The notes under the pieces are model-generated. The model did no database searches, had not been told where the DNA came from, and saw only the letters and a program-made list of their open reading frames with translations. From UBA1737 sp964541525 (GTDB lineage: Bacteria; Bacillota_I; Bacilli_A; ML615J-28; CAG-313), in NCBI GenBank assembly GCA_964541525.1, contig CAZIQF010000006.1, positions 14,328-78,327 of the forward strand: DNA of 64,000 nt, written 5' to 3'. Position numbers and translations under genes: made by a program. Within the stretch, counting starts at the first letter, position 1, and each line of letters opens with the position of its first letter. This document shows, one piece after another, positions 17,023 to 25,737 of this stretch.

Positions 17023-18156
17023 ATGGTTATTAAATATGAATTATTAAAAACAGATAGTAAAACCAAAGCTAGACTAGGAAAAGTAATTACACCACATTCA
17101 GTAATTGATACTCCTTGTTTTATGCCTGTTGGTACACAAGCAACAGTTAAATCATTATCAAAAGAAGAAATCGAAGCAACGGGAGCACAAATTATTTTAG
17201 GTAATACCTATCATTTATGGTTACAACCGGGACATAAATTAATTGAAAAAGCTGGTGGTTTACATAAATTTATGAATTGGGATAAATCAATTCTAACTGA
17301 TTCTGGTGGTTTCCAAGTGTTTTCACTTGCAAAGTTACGAGATATTAAAGAAGAAGGGGTAACTTTTAGACACCATAAAAATGGCAGTAAGTTGTTTTTA
17401 TCTCCGGAGATTGCAATTGAAATTGAAAATAGTTTAGGTAGCGACATTATGATGAGTTTTGATGAATGTCCACCTTACCCTGCAACCAAAGAATATATGG
17501 AACAATCGGTTGAAAGAACGATCAGATGGGCAAAAAGAGGTTTAGAAGCACATAAAAAGCGTGATACTCAAGGGCTATTTGGAATTATTCAAGGTGGTAG
17601 TTATCAAGATATTAGACTTCATTGTTGTGAAGAATTAACTAAATTACCATTTGATGGTTATTCAATTGGGGGCTTAAGCGTTGGTGAGCCAAAGTCAATT
17701 CAAAATGAAGTATTATCATATACAGTTCCTAATTTACCTAGTGATAAACCAAGATATTTAATGGGGGTTGGTTCACCAGGAGCTATTTTAGATGCAGTAG
17801 AACGTGGTATTGATATGTTTGACTGTGTTTTGCCGACAAGAATTGCTAGACATGGTGCGGCAATGACTTCGACAGGAAGAAAAATATTAAAAAATGCATC
17901 TTATGCTGAAGCGTTTATTCCATTAGATGCTAAATGTGATTGTTATTGTTGTAAATACTATACAAGGGCGTATCTTCATCATTTAGTTAAAGCTGATGAA
18001 ATGTTGGGTGCGAGATTATTAAGTATTCATAATGTTCATTTTCTAGAAAACTTAATGAAAAACATTCGAACTGCAATTAAGGAAGATCGCTTCTTAGAAT
18101 TTAAACAAGCTTTTTATGAAGAATATGGGTTAAATGATAATGAAAAAGATTTCTAA
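17023..18156 (+). CDS. tgt: tRNA-guanine transglycosylase
   Basis: The 377-residue enzyme swaps guanine 34 of certain tRNAs for the queuosine precursor. It has TDSGGFQVFSL (residues 87-97), GIIQGG, the active-site segment FDCVLPTRIARHG with the nucleophilic Asp, and the zinc site CDCYCCKYYTRAYLHH. I chose ATG 17023 because AAGAGG lies 9 bases upstream, the promoter -10 box ends at 17000, and the protein then begins like other Tgt enzymes. An upstream in-frame ATG at 16918 lies before the promoter and inside the terminator. The end overlaps the following lipoprotein gene. Confidence 0.96.
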   Translation: MVIKYELLKTDSKTKARLGKVITPHSVIDTPCFMPVGTQATVKSLSKEEIEATGAQIILGNTYHLWLQPGHKLIEKAGGLHKFMNWDKSILTDSGGFQVFSLAKLRDIKEEGVTFRHHKNGSKLFLSPEIAIEIENSLGSDIMMSFDECPPYPATKEYMEQSVERTIRWAKRGLEAHKKRDTQGLFGIIQGGSYQDIRLHCCEELTKLPFDGYSIGGLSVGEPKSIQNEVLSYTVPNLPSDKPRYLMGVGSPGAILDAVERGIDMFDCVLPTRIARHGAAMTSTGRKILKNASYAEAFIPLDAKCDCYCCKYYTRAYLHHLVKADEMLGARLLSIHNVHFLENLMKNIRTAIKEDRFLEFKQAFYEEYGLNDNEKDF

Positions 18157-19039
18157 AATTAAACATTTATTATTAATCGGATTAGTAGTTTTTACTTTAT
18201 CCCTTACATCTTGTACGAACAAATATGAAGTAATGGAAGATGGTGTAAACCTAACTGTATCTAAAGAATTACAAAAATATATGGTTCAAACAACATTACC
18301 TTCATTACACTTTGATTATGATAATGTTAGAATTATGAGTGAAGCTGGCGGTGCTGCTTGTTTCTTTGTACAAAATGATCAATATGAATTAAGCGATCAC
18401 TTTGCTGAACATTTAAAAAGATATACAGCCGATCAAATTTTCATTGTTGCTGAAGCTGATCAAACATACGATGAAGGTAAAGCGAAATTTGATGGGGAAG
18501 ATCTACCGCTTGATGAAACCATTGAAAATGGAACTGAACAAAAATATTCCAAAGAATATCAAATTGTAGCAGTTAATACTGATGGCAGTCGTTATTCATA
18601 TCAATTTAGAACTTTTGTTAGTAATAAAAAACGTTATTATATTTATCGTTACACTAGTAATATTGGTATTTCTTTAGAACAATCATTGATGGTTATTGAT
18701 GGTGAAAAAGAAAACAAATTAGTACTTGTTCCGCTACCTTATGATACGACATATCAAGTAAGTCCAGTCAATATTGAACTTAAATCTTTAATCAATAAAG
18801 ATACATATACTGATGAACGTTATTCTAAATATCCATATCCTAATGCGTTAAAAGATTTATCAGAAGTAGAAATTAAAACTAAAATTACGGATTGGTATAT
18901 TAAATATTGTAACGGAACAATTGTTCAAGATGAATTATACATTGAATATTATGGAGCAAAGTTTAAAGTTATTTTTGGTGTTGAAGATGCGGGAAATGAA
19001 CGAAATAAAAAAGGTTTCCAATTAGTATATCTAGGCTAG
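18140..19039 (+). CDS. Lipoprotein of unknown function
   Basis: The 299-residue product has a lipoprotein signal: KK, then a hydrophobic stretch and the lipobox LTSC near residue 24. The rest is soluble and mixed alpha/beta, with many tyrosines (for example RYSYQFRTFVSNKKRYYIYRY-like patches), and I do not recognise a family. The gene begins inside the end of tgt, with ATG choices at 18134 and 18140 and no clear ribosome binding site, so translation is probably coupled to tgt. A terminator follows at 19034, so the two form a unit. A surface-exposed, membrane-tethered location is the only firm statement. Confidence 0.75.
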   Translation: MKKISKIKHLLLIGLVVFTLSLTSCTNKYEVMEDGVNLTVSKELQKYMVQTTLPSLHFDYDNVRIMSEAGGAACFFVQNDQYELSDHFAEHLKRYTADQIFIVAEADQTYDEGKAKFDGEDLPLDETIENGTEQKYSKEYQIVAVNTDGSRYSYQFRTFVSNKKRYYIYRYTSNIGISLEQSLMVIDGEKENKLVLVPLPYDTTYQVSPVNIELKSLINKDTYTDERYSKYPYPNALKDLSEVEIKTKITDWYIKYCNGTIVQDELYIEYYGAKFKVIFGVEDAGNERNKKGFQLVYLG

Positions 19040-19060
19040 GTATTTTACCTAGTCTTTTTT
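19034..19060 (+). terminator. Terminator after tgt-lipoprotein unit
   Basis: A 9-bp stem (19034-19042 with 19046-19054, one G-T pair), a tight 3-base loop and TTTTTT. Confidence 0.85.
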
Positions 19061-19085
19061 CATATACTTTTATAGGTGTAAAAAA

Positions 19086-20177
19086 ATGAAAAAAATCAAA
19101 GTTGATTTAACATTATTAATCGTAACAATCTTACTTGTAATTTTTGGTTTGTTGATGGTTTATTCTGCAAGCTCTGTTGTTGCAATGTATAAATATGATG
19201 ATGAATTTTATTTTATAAAGAGGCAATTAATTTTCGCTGTAATTAGCGTGGTATTAATGATTTTTATTACCAATATGAATTTAAATAAACTCTACAAATC
19301 AACCACATTAATTTTTATTGTTAGTATTATTTTTCTAATTCTAGTTTTAATACCAGGAATTGGTTTAGTTCGTGGTGGGGCCAGATCATGGATTGGAATT
19401 GGCAGTGTTTCATTTCAACCATCGGAATTTATGAAATTAACAATGGTATTATTACTTGCGAAATATTTGGGTAAGTATGATCAAGACCTAATCAAATTTA
19501 AAAACTTTATCTTTTTAATCATTTTAATTGGCGTGGTTTTCGCTTTAATTATGTTACAACCAGATTTTGGAACGGGATTAGTGATTGTGCTTAGTTCATT
19601 TTTATTACTATATACTACTGGAGCTCCTTTTAAATATTTTGTGTTATTAATTGCAGTCGGTGCAGTTGGTGTTGGATTATTAATTATTAGTGCACCTTAC
19701 CGGTTAGAACGTATTTTTGCTTTTTTAGATCCATGGAGTGATCCTTTAGGTAGTGGCTTTCAAGCTATTCAATCACTTTATGCATTAGCACCATCAGGAT
19801 TATTTGGCCTTGGCTTTGGTAATAGTATTCAAAAACATTTCTTTTTACCCGAACCCCAAAATGATTTTATTTTTGCGATTGTTGCTGAAGAATTAGGGTT
19901 GGTTGGATCAAGTATTTTATTGTTACTTTTCTTTATTTTAATTTTTAGAATGTTTAAAATTGCAAGAATGGTATCTAATCCATATTATAAATATTTAGCA
20001 TATGGAATTGGTGAAGTATTTTTAATTCAGGTATTTATCAATATCGGGGTCGTAATTGGTTTACTTCCAGTTACAGGAATAACCCTACCGATTATTAGTT
20101 ATGGTGGAACTAGTTTAATGATGAGTCTATCGCTGATTGCTGTCGTTTTAAATATTAGTCGGTATAAGGAGGAATGA
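19086..20177 (+). CDS. ftsW: FtsW/SpoVE/RodA-family peptidoglycan polymerase
   Basis: The 363-residue protein has about ten membrane helices and the SEDS family motifs: GLLMVYSASS in helix 1, GARSWIGIGSVSFQPSEFMK, the conserved extracellular FLPEPQNDFIFAIVAEELG and the C-terminal GITLPIISYGGTS. SEDS proteins polymerise lipid II into glycan strands. The following murG and murB give the gene order spoVE-murG-murB of Bacillus, so this could be the division protein FtsW or its sporulation counterpart SpoVE; sequence alone does not decide. AGGTG lies 8 bases before the ATG. Confidence 0.93.
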   Translation: MKKIKVDLTLLIVTILLVIFGLLMVYSASSVVAMYKYDDEFYFIKRQLIFAVISVVLMIFITNMNLNKLYKSTTLIFIVSIIFLILVLIPGIGLVRGGARSWIGIGSVSFQPSEFMKLTMVLLLAKYLGKYDQDLIKFKNFIFLIILIGVVFALIMLQPDFGTGLVIVLSSFLLLYTTGAPFKYFVLLIAVGAVGVGLLIISAPYRLERIFAFLDPWSDPLGSGFQAIQSLYALAPSGLFGLGFGNSIQKHFFLPEPQNDFIFAIVAEELGLVGSSILLLLFFILIFRMFKIARMVSNPYYKYLAYGIGEVFLIQVFINIGVVIGLLPVTGITLPIISYGGTSLMMSLSLIAVVLNISRYKEE

Positions 20178-20179
20178 GG

Positions 20180-21214
20180 ATGAAGATTATGATTGCAGCG
20201 GGAGGAACAAAAGGTCATATTAGTCCAGCCTTAGTTTTCGCCAAAGAGTTAAAAAAAGTAAATTGTAATGTTAATATTTATTTTACTGCAACCTTAAAAG
20301 ATACGAAATATCAATTAGAAGAAGAGCCATATTTAGATCAAGTCTTCTATTTAGAAGCGTATGGAATCAGTAAAAATTTAAAAAAATGGTATCAAAACTT
20401 AAAGTGTTATCAAGAAATTAAAAAGTTGATTGTTAAGCATCAAATTGATGCAGTTATTGGTTTTGGTGGATATATTAGTGGGATTAGTTTATATGCTGGT
20501 AAAACGCTTAAAATTAAAACTTTTCTTCATGAACAAAATAGTATCATGGGAAAAGCTAATCGTTATACCCTAAAATTTGTTGATCAAGTTTTCTTATCTT
20601 ATCCAATTAATAATCTTAACTTAAGCAAGATGAAAGTTGTTGGAAATCCCGTATATTTAGAAGCAAGTAGAAGAAAAGAACATATATATAAAGAAAAAAA
20701 TACAATTTTATTTACATCAGGTTCACTAGGAGCAAAAGTTATTAATGAACTAGCAGTAAGTTTTTTAAAATCATCTGTTTCAAAAAAATATCAATGTACA
20801 ATTATTAGTGGGAAAAAATATTATGAAATGATGAAAGCTGAACTAAAAGGGATTATTAATGTTAAACTAATTGCTTATACCAAAGAATTAATTGATTTAA
20901 TGGCAGCCTCAATGATTGTTGTAACTAGAGCTGGGGCCTCAACTCTTTTTGAAATTATGGGAGTTAAAACCGTTCCGATTATTATTCCATCAGTTAATGT
21001 AACTGAAAATCATCAATATTATAATGCAGTATATTTTACGAACCAGCATATGGGTGAATTAATTGAAGAAAAAGATTTATCTTTAGATCATTTTTTATTA
21101 AAACTAAATACGATTGAAACTAACTATGCTGACTATTTAAAGCAGATTGATTCATCAAAGATCACAAATTCAGCATTAGCGATGGCCGAGGAGGTTCTAT
21201 ATGCATCAAAGTAA
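20180..21214 (+). CDS. murG: UDP-GlcNAc:lipid I transferase MurG
   Basis: The 344-residue GT28 enzyme converts lipid I to lipid II on the inner membrane face. It has AAGGTKGHISPAL at the N-terminus, the loop GFGGYISG (near residue 94), HEQNSIMGKANR (near 116), GSLGAKVINEL (near 175) and the donor-site TRAGASTLFEIMG (near 250). AAGGAGG at 20166-20172 is only 1 base from ATG 20174 but 7 from ATG 20180, so I chose the second. It begins at the end of ftsW and overlaps murB by 14 bases, indicating a tightly coupled operon. Confidence 0.95.
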   Translation: MKIMIAAGGTKGHISPALVFAKELKKVNCNVNIYFTATLKDTKYQLEEEPYLDQVFYLEAYGISKNLKKWYQNLKCYQEIKKLIVKHQIDAVIGFGGYISGISLYAGKTLKIKTFLHEQNSIMGKANRYTLKFVDQVFLSYPINNLNLSKMKVVGNPVYLEASRRKEHIYKEKNTILFTSGSLGAKVINELAVSFLKSSVSKKYQCTIISGKKYYEMMKAELKGIINVKLIAYTKELIDLMAASMIVVTRAGASTLFEIMGVKTVPIIIPSVNVTENHQYYNAVYFTNQHMGELIEEKDLSLDHFLLKLNTIETNYADYLKQIDSSKITNSALAMAEEVLYASK

Positions 21215-22133
21215 TGATTATTATAATCAATATGATGAATTTATTGATTATGTTCTAGTTAATCAGTTAGGTAGTATTGAAAAAAATGTCTCATTAAAAA
21301 ATTATTGTACAATTAAAATTGGTGGAAATGGTTTTTGCTTATTTAAACCCAATAGCATTCAAAGTTTACATCTTGCATATCAGTTTATTTTAAAATATCA
21401 ATTAGATTATTTTATGATTGGCAATGGTTCTAATCTCTTAATCAGCGATGAATATCATCAAATTATTTTTATCAATCTAAAAACCTTAAATCATACGAAA
21501 ATATATCAAGATAACTTAATTTTAGAAGCAGGGGTATCAATTCCAATTGTCAGTAAAAATATGAGTAGATTAGGTTATACGGGATTAGAATTCTTAGCTG
21601 GAATTCCCGGAACTGTTGGTGGTGCAATCTATATGAATGCTGGAGCATATGGTTTTTCAATGAGTGATATTTTAGAAAGTGTTAGTTATTTAGATGAATT
21701 TGGTAATTTATGTGAAATGGTTGATTTAAAAAATAAAGGTTTTGATTACCGAACATCACCATTTCAAAAACGAAATGTTATTATTGTTGCCTGTAAGATT
21801 AAACTACGATCTGCTAGTAATCAGACATTGCCGATTAAAGTTTATATGGAAAACTTAAGAAGAAAAAGAACTACACAACCAGTTCAATTATGTAGTGCGG
21901 GATGTGCCTTTAAAAATCCTAAACAGTCTCCAGCTTGGAAACTAATTGAAGGGGCCAATTGTAGTAATCTTATTATTGGCGATGCAAAAGTAAGTAATCT
22001 TCATCATAATTTTTTAATTAATCAAGGTAATGCTACATTTAATGATATGTATCAATTACTCAATTTAATTAAAGCCAAAGTATATGAAAAATATAATATT
22101 GAACTTGTCCCTGAATGGTGTATTATTAATTAG
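21201..22133 (+). CDS. murB: UDP-N-acetylenolpyruvoylglucosamine reductase MurB
   Basis: The 310-residue FAD enzyme makes UDP-MurNAc. It shows the FAD-binding stretch IGNGSNLLISDE (near residue 74), LEFLAGIPGTVGGAIYMNAGAYG (read as two motifs near 130-150), YRTSPFQ (near 188) and AGCAFKNP (near 232). In the last motif the catalytic serine of well-studied MurB enzymes is a cysteine, a substitution I recall from some other bacteria. The lack of the long insertion and the overall layout fit the shorter type II enzymes. GAGGAGG precedes the ATG inside the end of murG. The operon ends here. Confidence 0.95.
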   Translation: MHQSNDYYNQYDEFIDYVLVNQLGSIEKNVSLKNYCTIKIGGNGFCLFKPNSIQSLHLAYQFILKYQLDYFMIGNGSNLLISDEYHQIIFINLKTLNHTKIYQDNLILEAGVSIPIVSKNMSRLGYTGLEFLAGIPGTVGGAIYMNAGAYGFSMSDILESVSYLDEFGNLCEMVDLKNKGFDYRTSPFQKRNVIIVACKIKLRSASNQTLPIKVYMENLRRKRTTQPVQLCSAGCAFKNPKQSPAWKLIEGANCSNLIIGDAKVSNLHHNFLINQGNATFNDMYQLLNLIKAKVYEKYNIELVPEWCIIN

Positions 22134-22139
22134 GTAAAA

Positions 22140-22172
22140 GCATATGCCAAATTAAAAAAATAACATAGAATA
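22140..22172 (+). promoter_or_regulatory. Candidate sporulation promoter of the cotJ operon
   Basis: CATAGAATA (22164-22172) fits the -10 shared by sigma-E and sigma-K (CATA-rich), and GCATATG (22140-22146) resembles a sigma-E -35. The 17-base gap is longer than the 14-15 bases usual for sigma-E, and the sigma-K -35 (AC) is absent, so the assignment is weak. Confidence 0.4.
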
Positions 22173-22190
22173 CTACTGAAGGAGGTTTCT

Positions 22191-22586
22191 ATGTTACAAT
22201 ATTACAATTATTTTAAAAACTATAATCATCATGCTAGCGCTAGTAATAACAATAATCAATTTTATTCACCAATTCAAGGTTTATCCAAAGGTAATATGAG
22301 TCCTGAATTATATCGTGATTATGATAATTATGTGCAGGAAGAATTACCATATAATCAAGAAACAGAATTAAAAGCGTACAATTTTGCGATTATTGATTTA
22401 GGATTATATTTAGATATACATCCTAATGATGTTAATGTTAAGGCCTTATATGATCAATATGTTGCAAAATATCAAGAACTTTCAAAACAATTAGAACAAC
22501 AAAAAGATATGATTTATTTAACTAGTGAAAATGATGATCAAATGTGGACATGGCCAAATAGCTTTCCTTGGGAGCGTGAAGTTTAA
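22191..22586 (+). CDS. cotJB: Spore coat protein CotJB with CotJA-like N-terminus
   Basis: The C-terminal half (residues about 60-131) matches CotJB: AYNFAIIDLGLYLDIHPND, a YDQYVAKYQEL helix, and an end rich in tryptophan and proline (WTWPNSFPWE). The N-terminal 55 residues are Asn/Tyr-rich and include GLSKGNMSPELYRDYDNY, which resembles the CotJA-type segment found upstream of CotJB in Clostridia and Bacilli, so this may be a CotJA-CotJB fusion. CotJ proteins belong to the inner spore coat. GAAGGAGG precedes the ATG. The cotJC gene starts on the last base of the stop codon. Confidence 0.85.
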   Translation: MLQYYNYFKNYNHHASASNNNNQFYSPIQGLSKGNMSPELYRDYDNYVQEELPYNQETELKAYNFAIIDLGLYLDIHPNDVNVKALYDQYVAKYQELSKQLEQQKDMIYLTSENDDQMWTWPNSFPWEREV

Positions 22587-23143
22587 TGTGGAAGTATGGA
22601 AAAATGCTAGAGTATCCAATTAATATTACGAAAAAAGATTTAACTATGGCTAAAAACATTTTAAGTCAATATGGTGGTCCCCAAGGAGAATTAGGAGCAG
22701 CTATTAGATATTTGAATCAACGAATCACAATGCCGGATGAAATGGGGAAAGCCGTACTAAATGATATTGGCACGGAAGAATTAGCCCACATTGAAATGTT
22801 GCAAGCAATGATTCATCAATTAATGAAAGATGCAACAATTGATGAATTGAAACAAGCTGGTTTAGATGGTTATTATACTGAACATGGTAAAGATTTGTTT
22901 CCACAAAGTGCTAATGGTGATTCCTTTACAACTGATTATATTTCATCAGTAGGAGATCCAATCGCTAATATTGTTGAAGATATGGCTGCTGAACAAAAAG
23001 CCCGTGCGGTTTACGAACACTTAATCAGTTTAACTAATAATCAAGAAGTTATTCAACCCTTATTATTCTTAAGACAAAGAGAAGTTGTTCATTATCAACG
23101 GTTTAAAGAATTGTTAGAACACTATCAAACTTTAGGTTATTAA
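22586..23143 (+). CDS. cotJC: Spore coat manganese-catalase-like protein CotJC
   Basis: The 185-residue protein belongs to the ferritin-like manganese catalase family: GGPQGELGAAIRYLNQR, the metal-ligand helices EELAHIEMLQAM (near residue 69), EDMAAEQKARAVYEHL (near 132) and REVVHYQRFKEL (near 167) supply the Glu and ExxH-type ligands of a dinuclear site. Bacillus CotJC is a spore coat protein of the same length (189). It may remove peroxide at the spore surface. Start and stop are shared with cotJB as TAATG, so the two are coupled. Confidence 0.95.
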   Translation: MWKYGKMLEYPINITKKDLTMAKNILSQYGGPQGELGAAIRYLNQRITMPDEMGKAVLNDIGTEELAHIEMLQAMIHQLMKDATIDELKQAGLDGYYTEHGKDLFPQSANGDSFTTDYISSVGDPIANIVEDMAAEQKARAVYEHLISLTNNQEVIQPLLFLRQREVVHYQRFKELLEHYQTLGY

Positions 23144-23173
23144 ATATAAAAGGTTAATCCTTTTATATTTTTT
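23144..23173 (+). terminator. Terminator after cotJ operon
   Basis: A 10-bp perfect stem (23144-23153 with 23159-23168), a 5-base loop and a T run. Confidence 0.85.
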
Positions 23174-23292
23174 AATACGGATAGTATTAAACATTACTTT
23201 GATTAAATTTAATTTATAGCGTTTTTATAAGTATAAATGATTATATGCTAAATTAAATATGATATAATAAACATATTGAGGAAAATAGGAAA

Positions 23293-23805
23293 ATGAAAAT
23301 ATTAATTGTATCTGATATTCATGGTAATAGTGAAAGATTTAAACAAGTAGTAGATTTTATGTTGAGCGAAGAAATTGATCAGATGATTATTTTAGGTGAT
23401 CTCTTTAATAATTATTATGAATTAAATGTATCAACAAAAGAGATTAGTAATATTTTATGGAAGATTGCATCGAAAGTAATAATTATTGCTGGTAATTGTG
23501 ATAGTATATATGATCAGAAATTCCTACCAGTTAATTTTTTAAATTATTATCAGATGGAAATTAAAGGGCAAAAAGCAGTCTTTTTTCATGGTCATTTGTT
23601 GCCACCAGTTGATGATTATCAAATTTATTGTCAAGGACATACACATGTTAGTCGCTTAGAAATGATCAATAATATTATCTATGTAAATCCTGGTTCACTT
23701 TCTAGACCTAGAGATTATACGATTGGTACTTTTGGTGTGATTAGTGAACAAAGTATTACGATTTTTGACTTGAATTATAATGTTATTTATGAAATGATGA
23801 TATAA
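23293..23805 (+). CDS. YfcE/MJ0936-family metallophosphoesterase
   Basis: The 170-residue protein has the five metallophosphoesterase blocks: SDIHGN (7-12), GDLFN (35), GNCDS (73), FFHGH (near 98) and GHTHVSR (near 115), binding two metal ions. The short length fits the YfcE/MJ0936/YsnB group, which cleaves phosphodiesters. The in vivo substrate is unknown. Upstream, TATAAT at 23263-23268 with a TG extension is the likely promoter; GAGG precedes the ATG. It converges with the ABC exporter over a shared terminator. Confidence 0.9.
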   Translation: MKILIVSDIHGNSERFKQVVDFMLSEEIDQMIILGDLFNNYYELNVSTKEISNILWKIASKVIIIAGNCDSIYDQKFLPVNFLNYYQMEIKGQKAVFFHGHLLPPVDDYQIYCQGHTHVSRLEMINNIIYVNPGSLSRPRDYTIGTFGVISEQSITIFDLNYNVIYEMMI

Positions 23806-23838
23806 AAGAAGATGCAGTTTGAGCTACATCTTCTTTTT
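23804..23838. terminator. Bidirectional terminator between convergent genes
   Basis: An 11-bp outer stem (23804-23814 with 23827-23837) flanked by A-rich sequence on the left and T-rich sequence on the right, so it can serve both strands. Confidence 0.85.
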
Positions 23839-25573
23839 AGTTATTTTTAAATTGAAATTGATAAAGGTTAGCATATACACCATTTTTGTCGATTAATTCT
23901 TGATGTGTACCTTCTTCCACAATTCCTTCAGTAGTAATAACGATGATTTTATTAGCATTTTTAACTGTTGATAAGCGATGAGCAACCACAATTGTTGTTC
24001 GTCCATTACTTAAACGTTCAAGTGCTTGTTGAATTTGCATTTCTGTGACATTATCTAATGCTGAAGTTGCTTCATCTAGGATTAGAATTGGTGGATTTTT
24101 AAGGAATGCTCTAGCAATTGATACTCTTTGTTTTTGACCTCCAGACAATTTAATGCCTCGTTCGCCAACGTAAGTGTCATATCCATCTTCTAAAGTGGTG
24201 ATAAAATCATGAATATTAGCTAGTTTAGCTACTTCGATAATTTCTTCATCAGTTGCCTCTTGTTTACCGTAAGCAATATTTTCTTTAATTGTGCCAGCAA
24301 ATAAAAAGACATCTTGAGCCACAATACCAATCTTAGTCCTTAGTGATGATAAAGAAAAATCTTTAATGTTAATTCCATCAATAGTAATTTCACCACTTAA
24401 TACCTCATAGAAGCGAGGAAGTAAGTGACAGATTGTGGTTTTTCCACCACCTGTTGGCCCGACTAAGGCGACTGTTTCACCTTTTTTAATGGTTAAATTG
24501 ATATTGTTTAAAACCAGTTTTTCTACTAGTTCATCTTTAGTGGTTTGATATTTAAATGATACATTGTTATATTTAATTTCATTTTCAAATGTCTTAAGAA
24601 TGATTGGATTTAGTGGCTCTAATTCATTGTCTAAATTCATAATTTCTTGAAAGCGAGTAAAGCCAGTCATTCCATTTTGAATTTGTTCAAAAATATTAAC
24701 TAAGGTTCTAATCGGATTAATAATCATCGTAATGTAGAGAATACATGCAGTAAATTCACCTTCATCGATAATTCCTTTTAAGAAGAAGATGCTACTAACA
24801 ATTAAAGCTAGGAAGTATAAAAAATCATTAAAGAATCCCATCCCGCTACCGAAAATTCCCATTTGTTTATAAGCACCTTTTCGCGCTTTTTGAAATCTGC
24901 CATTGGCTTTTTCAAATTTTGCGATTTCATATTTTGATGCATCATAAGCCTTTGCAACTCTAATTCCGGAAATACTGCTTTCTACACTAGCATTAATTTC
25001 TCCGGTTTCAATTCGCATTTCTTTCCATGCTTTGAGCATATGTTTTCTTGTAATTACTGCAAATAAAACAATAAATGGAATTACTGAAAAAATAATTAAA
25101 GTTAGTAATGGATGAATTCTCACACACATTAAAGCGCAAGCACCGATTAAAGTCACTAGTGATAGAAAAATGTCTTCAGGTCCATGATGAGCAAGTTCAG
25201 TTATTTCTTGTAAATCATTAATGATTCTCGACATAATTGTTCCGGTTTTATTATCATCAAAATAACTAAATGGTAGGTTTTGCAATTTCTTAAATAATTC
25301 ACTACGCATATCTGCTTGAATATATACACCTAACCAATGACCATAGTTTTGAATAATAAAGTTAAGAATTGCTTTGATGATATAGATACTAAGCAAGAAG
25401 ATACCTGCAATAATTAAAGCGGTAATATTTTTATTAGGAACATAGATATTAATAATATCCTGTGCTAGATAGGGGTAAATTAAATTACAAATTGCAACAA
25501 GTAGAGCGCAAAACATATCAAATAAGAATAGTTTTAAGTGTGGTTTATAGTATTTACAAAATTTCTTAATCAT
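23837..25573 (-). CDS. ABC exporter, fused permease and ATPase
   Basis: The 578-residue half-transporter has six N-terminal membrane helices (residues about 15-300) and an ATPase domain with Walker A GPTGGGKTTICHL (near 368), Q-loop IVAQDVFLF, signature LSGGQKQRVSIARAF (near 475), Walker B ILILDEATSALD and the H-loop VAHRLST. It probably forms a homodimer exporting lipids, drugs or peptides; type IV exporter family members of this kind cannot be assigned a substrate from sequence. Walker A has Gly-Gly where Ser-Gly or Ala-Gly is common. GGAGG precedes the ATG, and a good promoter lies at 25611-25639. Confidence 0.93.
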   Translation of the reverse strand: MIKKFCKYYKPHLKLFLFDMFCALLVAICNLIYPYLAQDIINIYVPNKNITALIIAGIFLLSIYIIKAILNFIIQNYGHWLGVYIQADMRSELFKKLQNLPFSYFDDNKTGTIMSRIINDLQEITELAHHGPEDIFLSLVTLIGACALMCVRIHPLLTLIIFSVIPFIVLFAVITRKHMLKAWKEMRIETGEINASVESSISGIRVAKAYDASKYEIAKFEKANGRFQKARKGAYKQMGIFGSGMGFFNDFLYFLALIVSSIFFLKGIIDEGEFTACILYITMIINPIRTLVNIFEQIQNGMTGFTRFQEIMNLDNELEPLNPIILKTFENEIKYNNVSFKYQTTKDELVEKLVLNNINLTIKKGETVALVGPTGGGKTTICHLLPRFYEVLSGEITIDGINIKDFSLSSLRTKIGIVAQDVFLFAGTIKENIAYGKQEATDEEIIEVAKLANIHDFITTLEDGYDTYVGERGIKLSGGQKQRVSIARAFLKNPPILILDEATSALDNVTEMQIQQALERLSNGRTTIVVAHRLSTVKNANKIIVITTEGIVEEGTHQELIDKNGVYANLYQFQFKNN

Positions 25574-25610
25574 TTAATTCCTCCTCAAATAGCGAAATTT
25601 ATCAAAAAAT

Positions 25611-25639
25611 ATTATACCATATTTTTGGAAATAAAACAA
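25611..25639 (-). promoter_or_regulatory. Extended -10 sigma-A promoter for the ABC exporter
   Basis: On the minus strand TTGTTT, 17 bases, TATAAT with TGG directly before it. It is divergent from the ackA promoter 23 bases away. Confidence 0.8.
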
Positions 25640-25661
25640 TGATAAAAAACTACCAAATCTT

Positions 25662-25690
25662 TTGAAAAATAGTAATCGATATGGTATAAT
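25662..25690 (+). promoter_or_regulatory. Extended -10 sigma-A promoter for ackA-ftsZ-fucO
   Basis: TTGAAA (25662-25667), 17 bases, TATAAT (25685-25690) with TGG directly before the -10. Confidence 0.9.
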
Positions 25691-25737
25691 AAGTATACTT
25701 AGTAAAAAATATAAATAAATATTGGAGGGTTCATAAA

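Noticed and set aside
22140..22171. Full sigma-E promoter for cotJ
   Set aside because: Both boxes are close to consensus but the spacer is 17 bases instead of 14-15, so I list only a candidate sporulation promoter.
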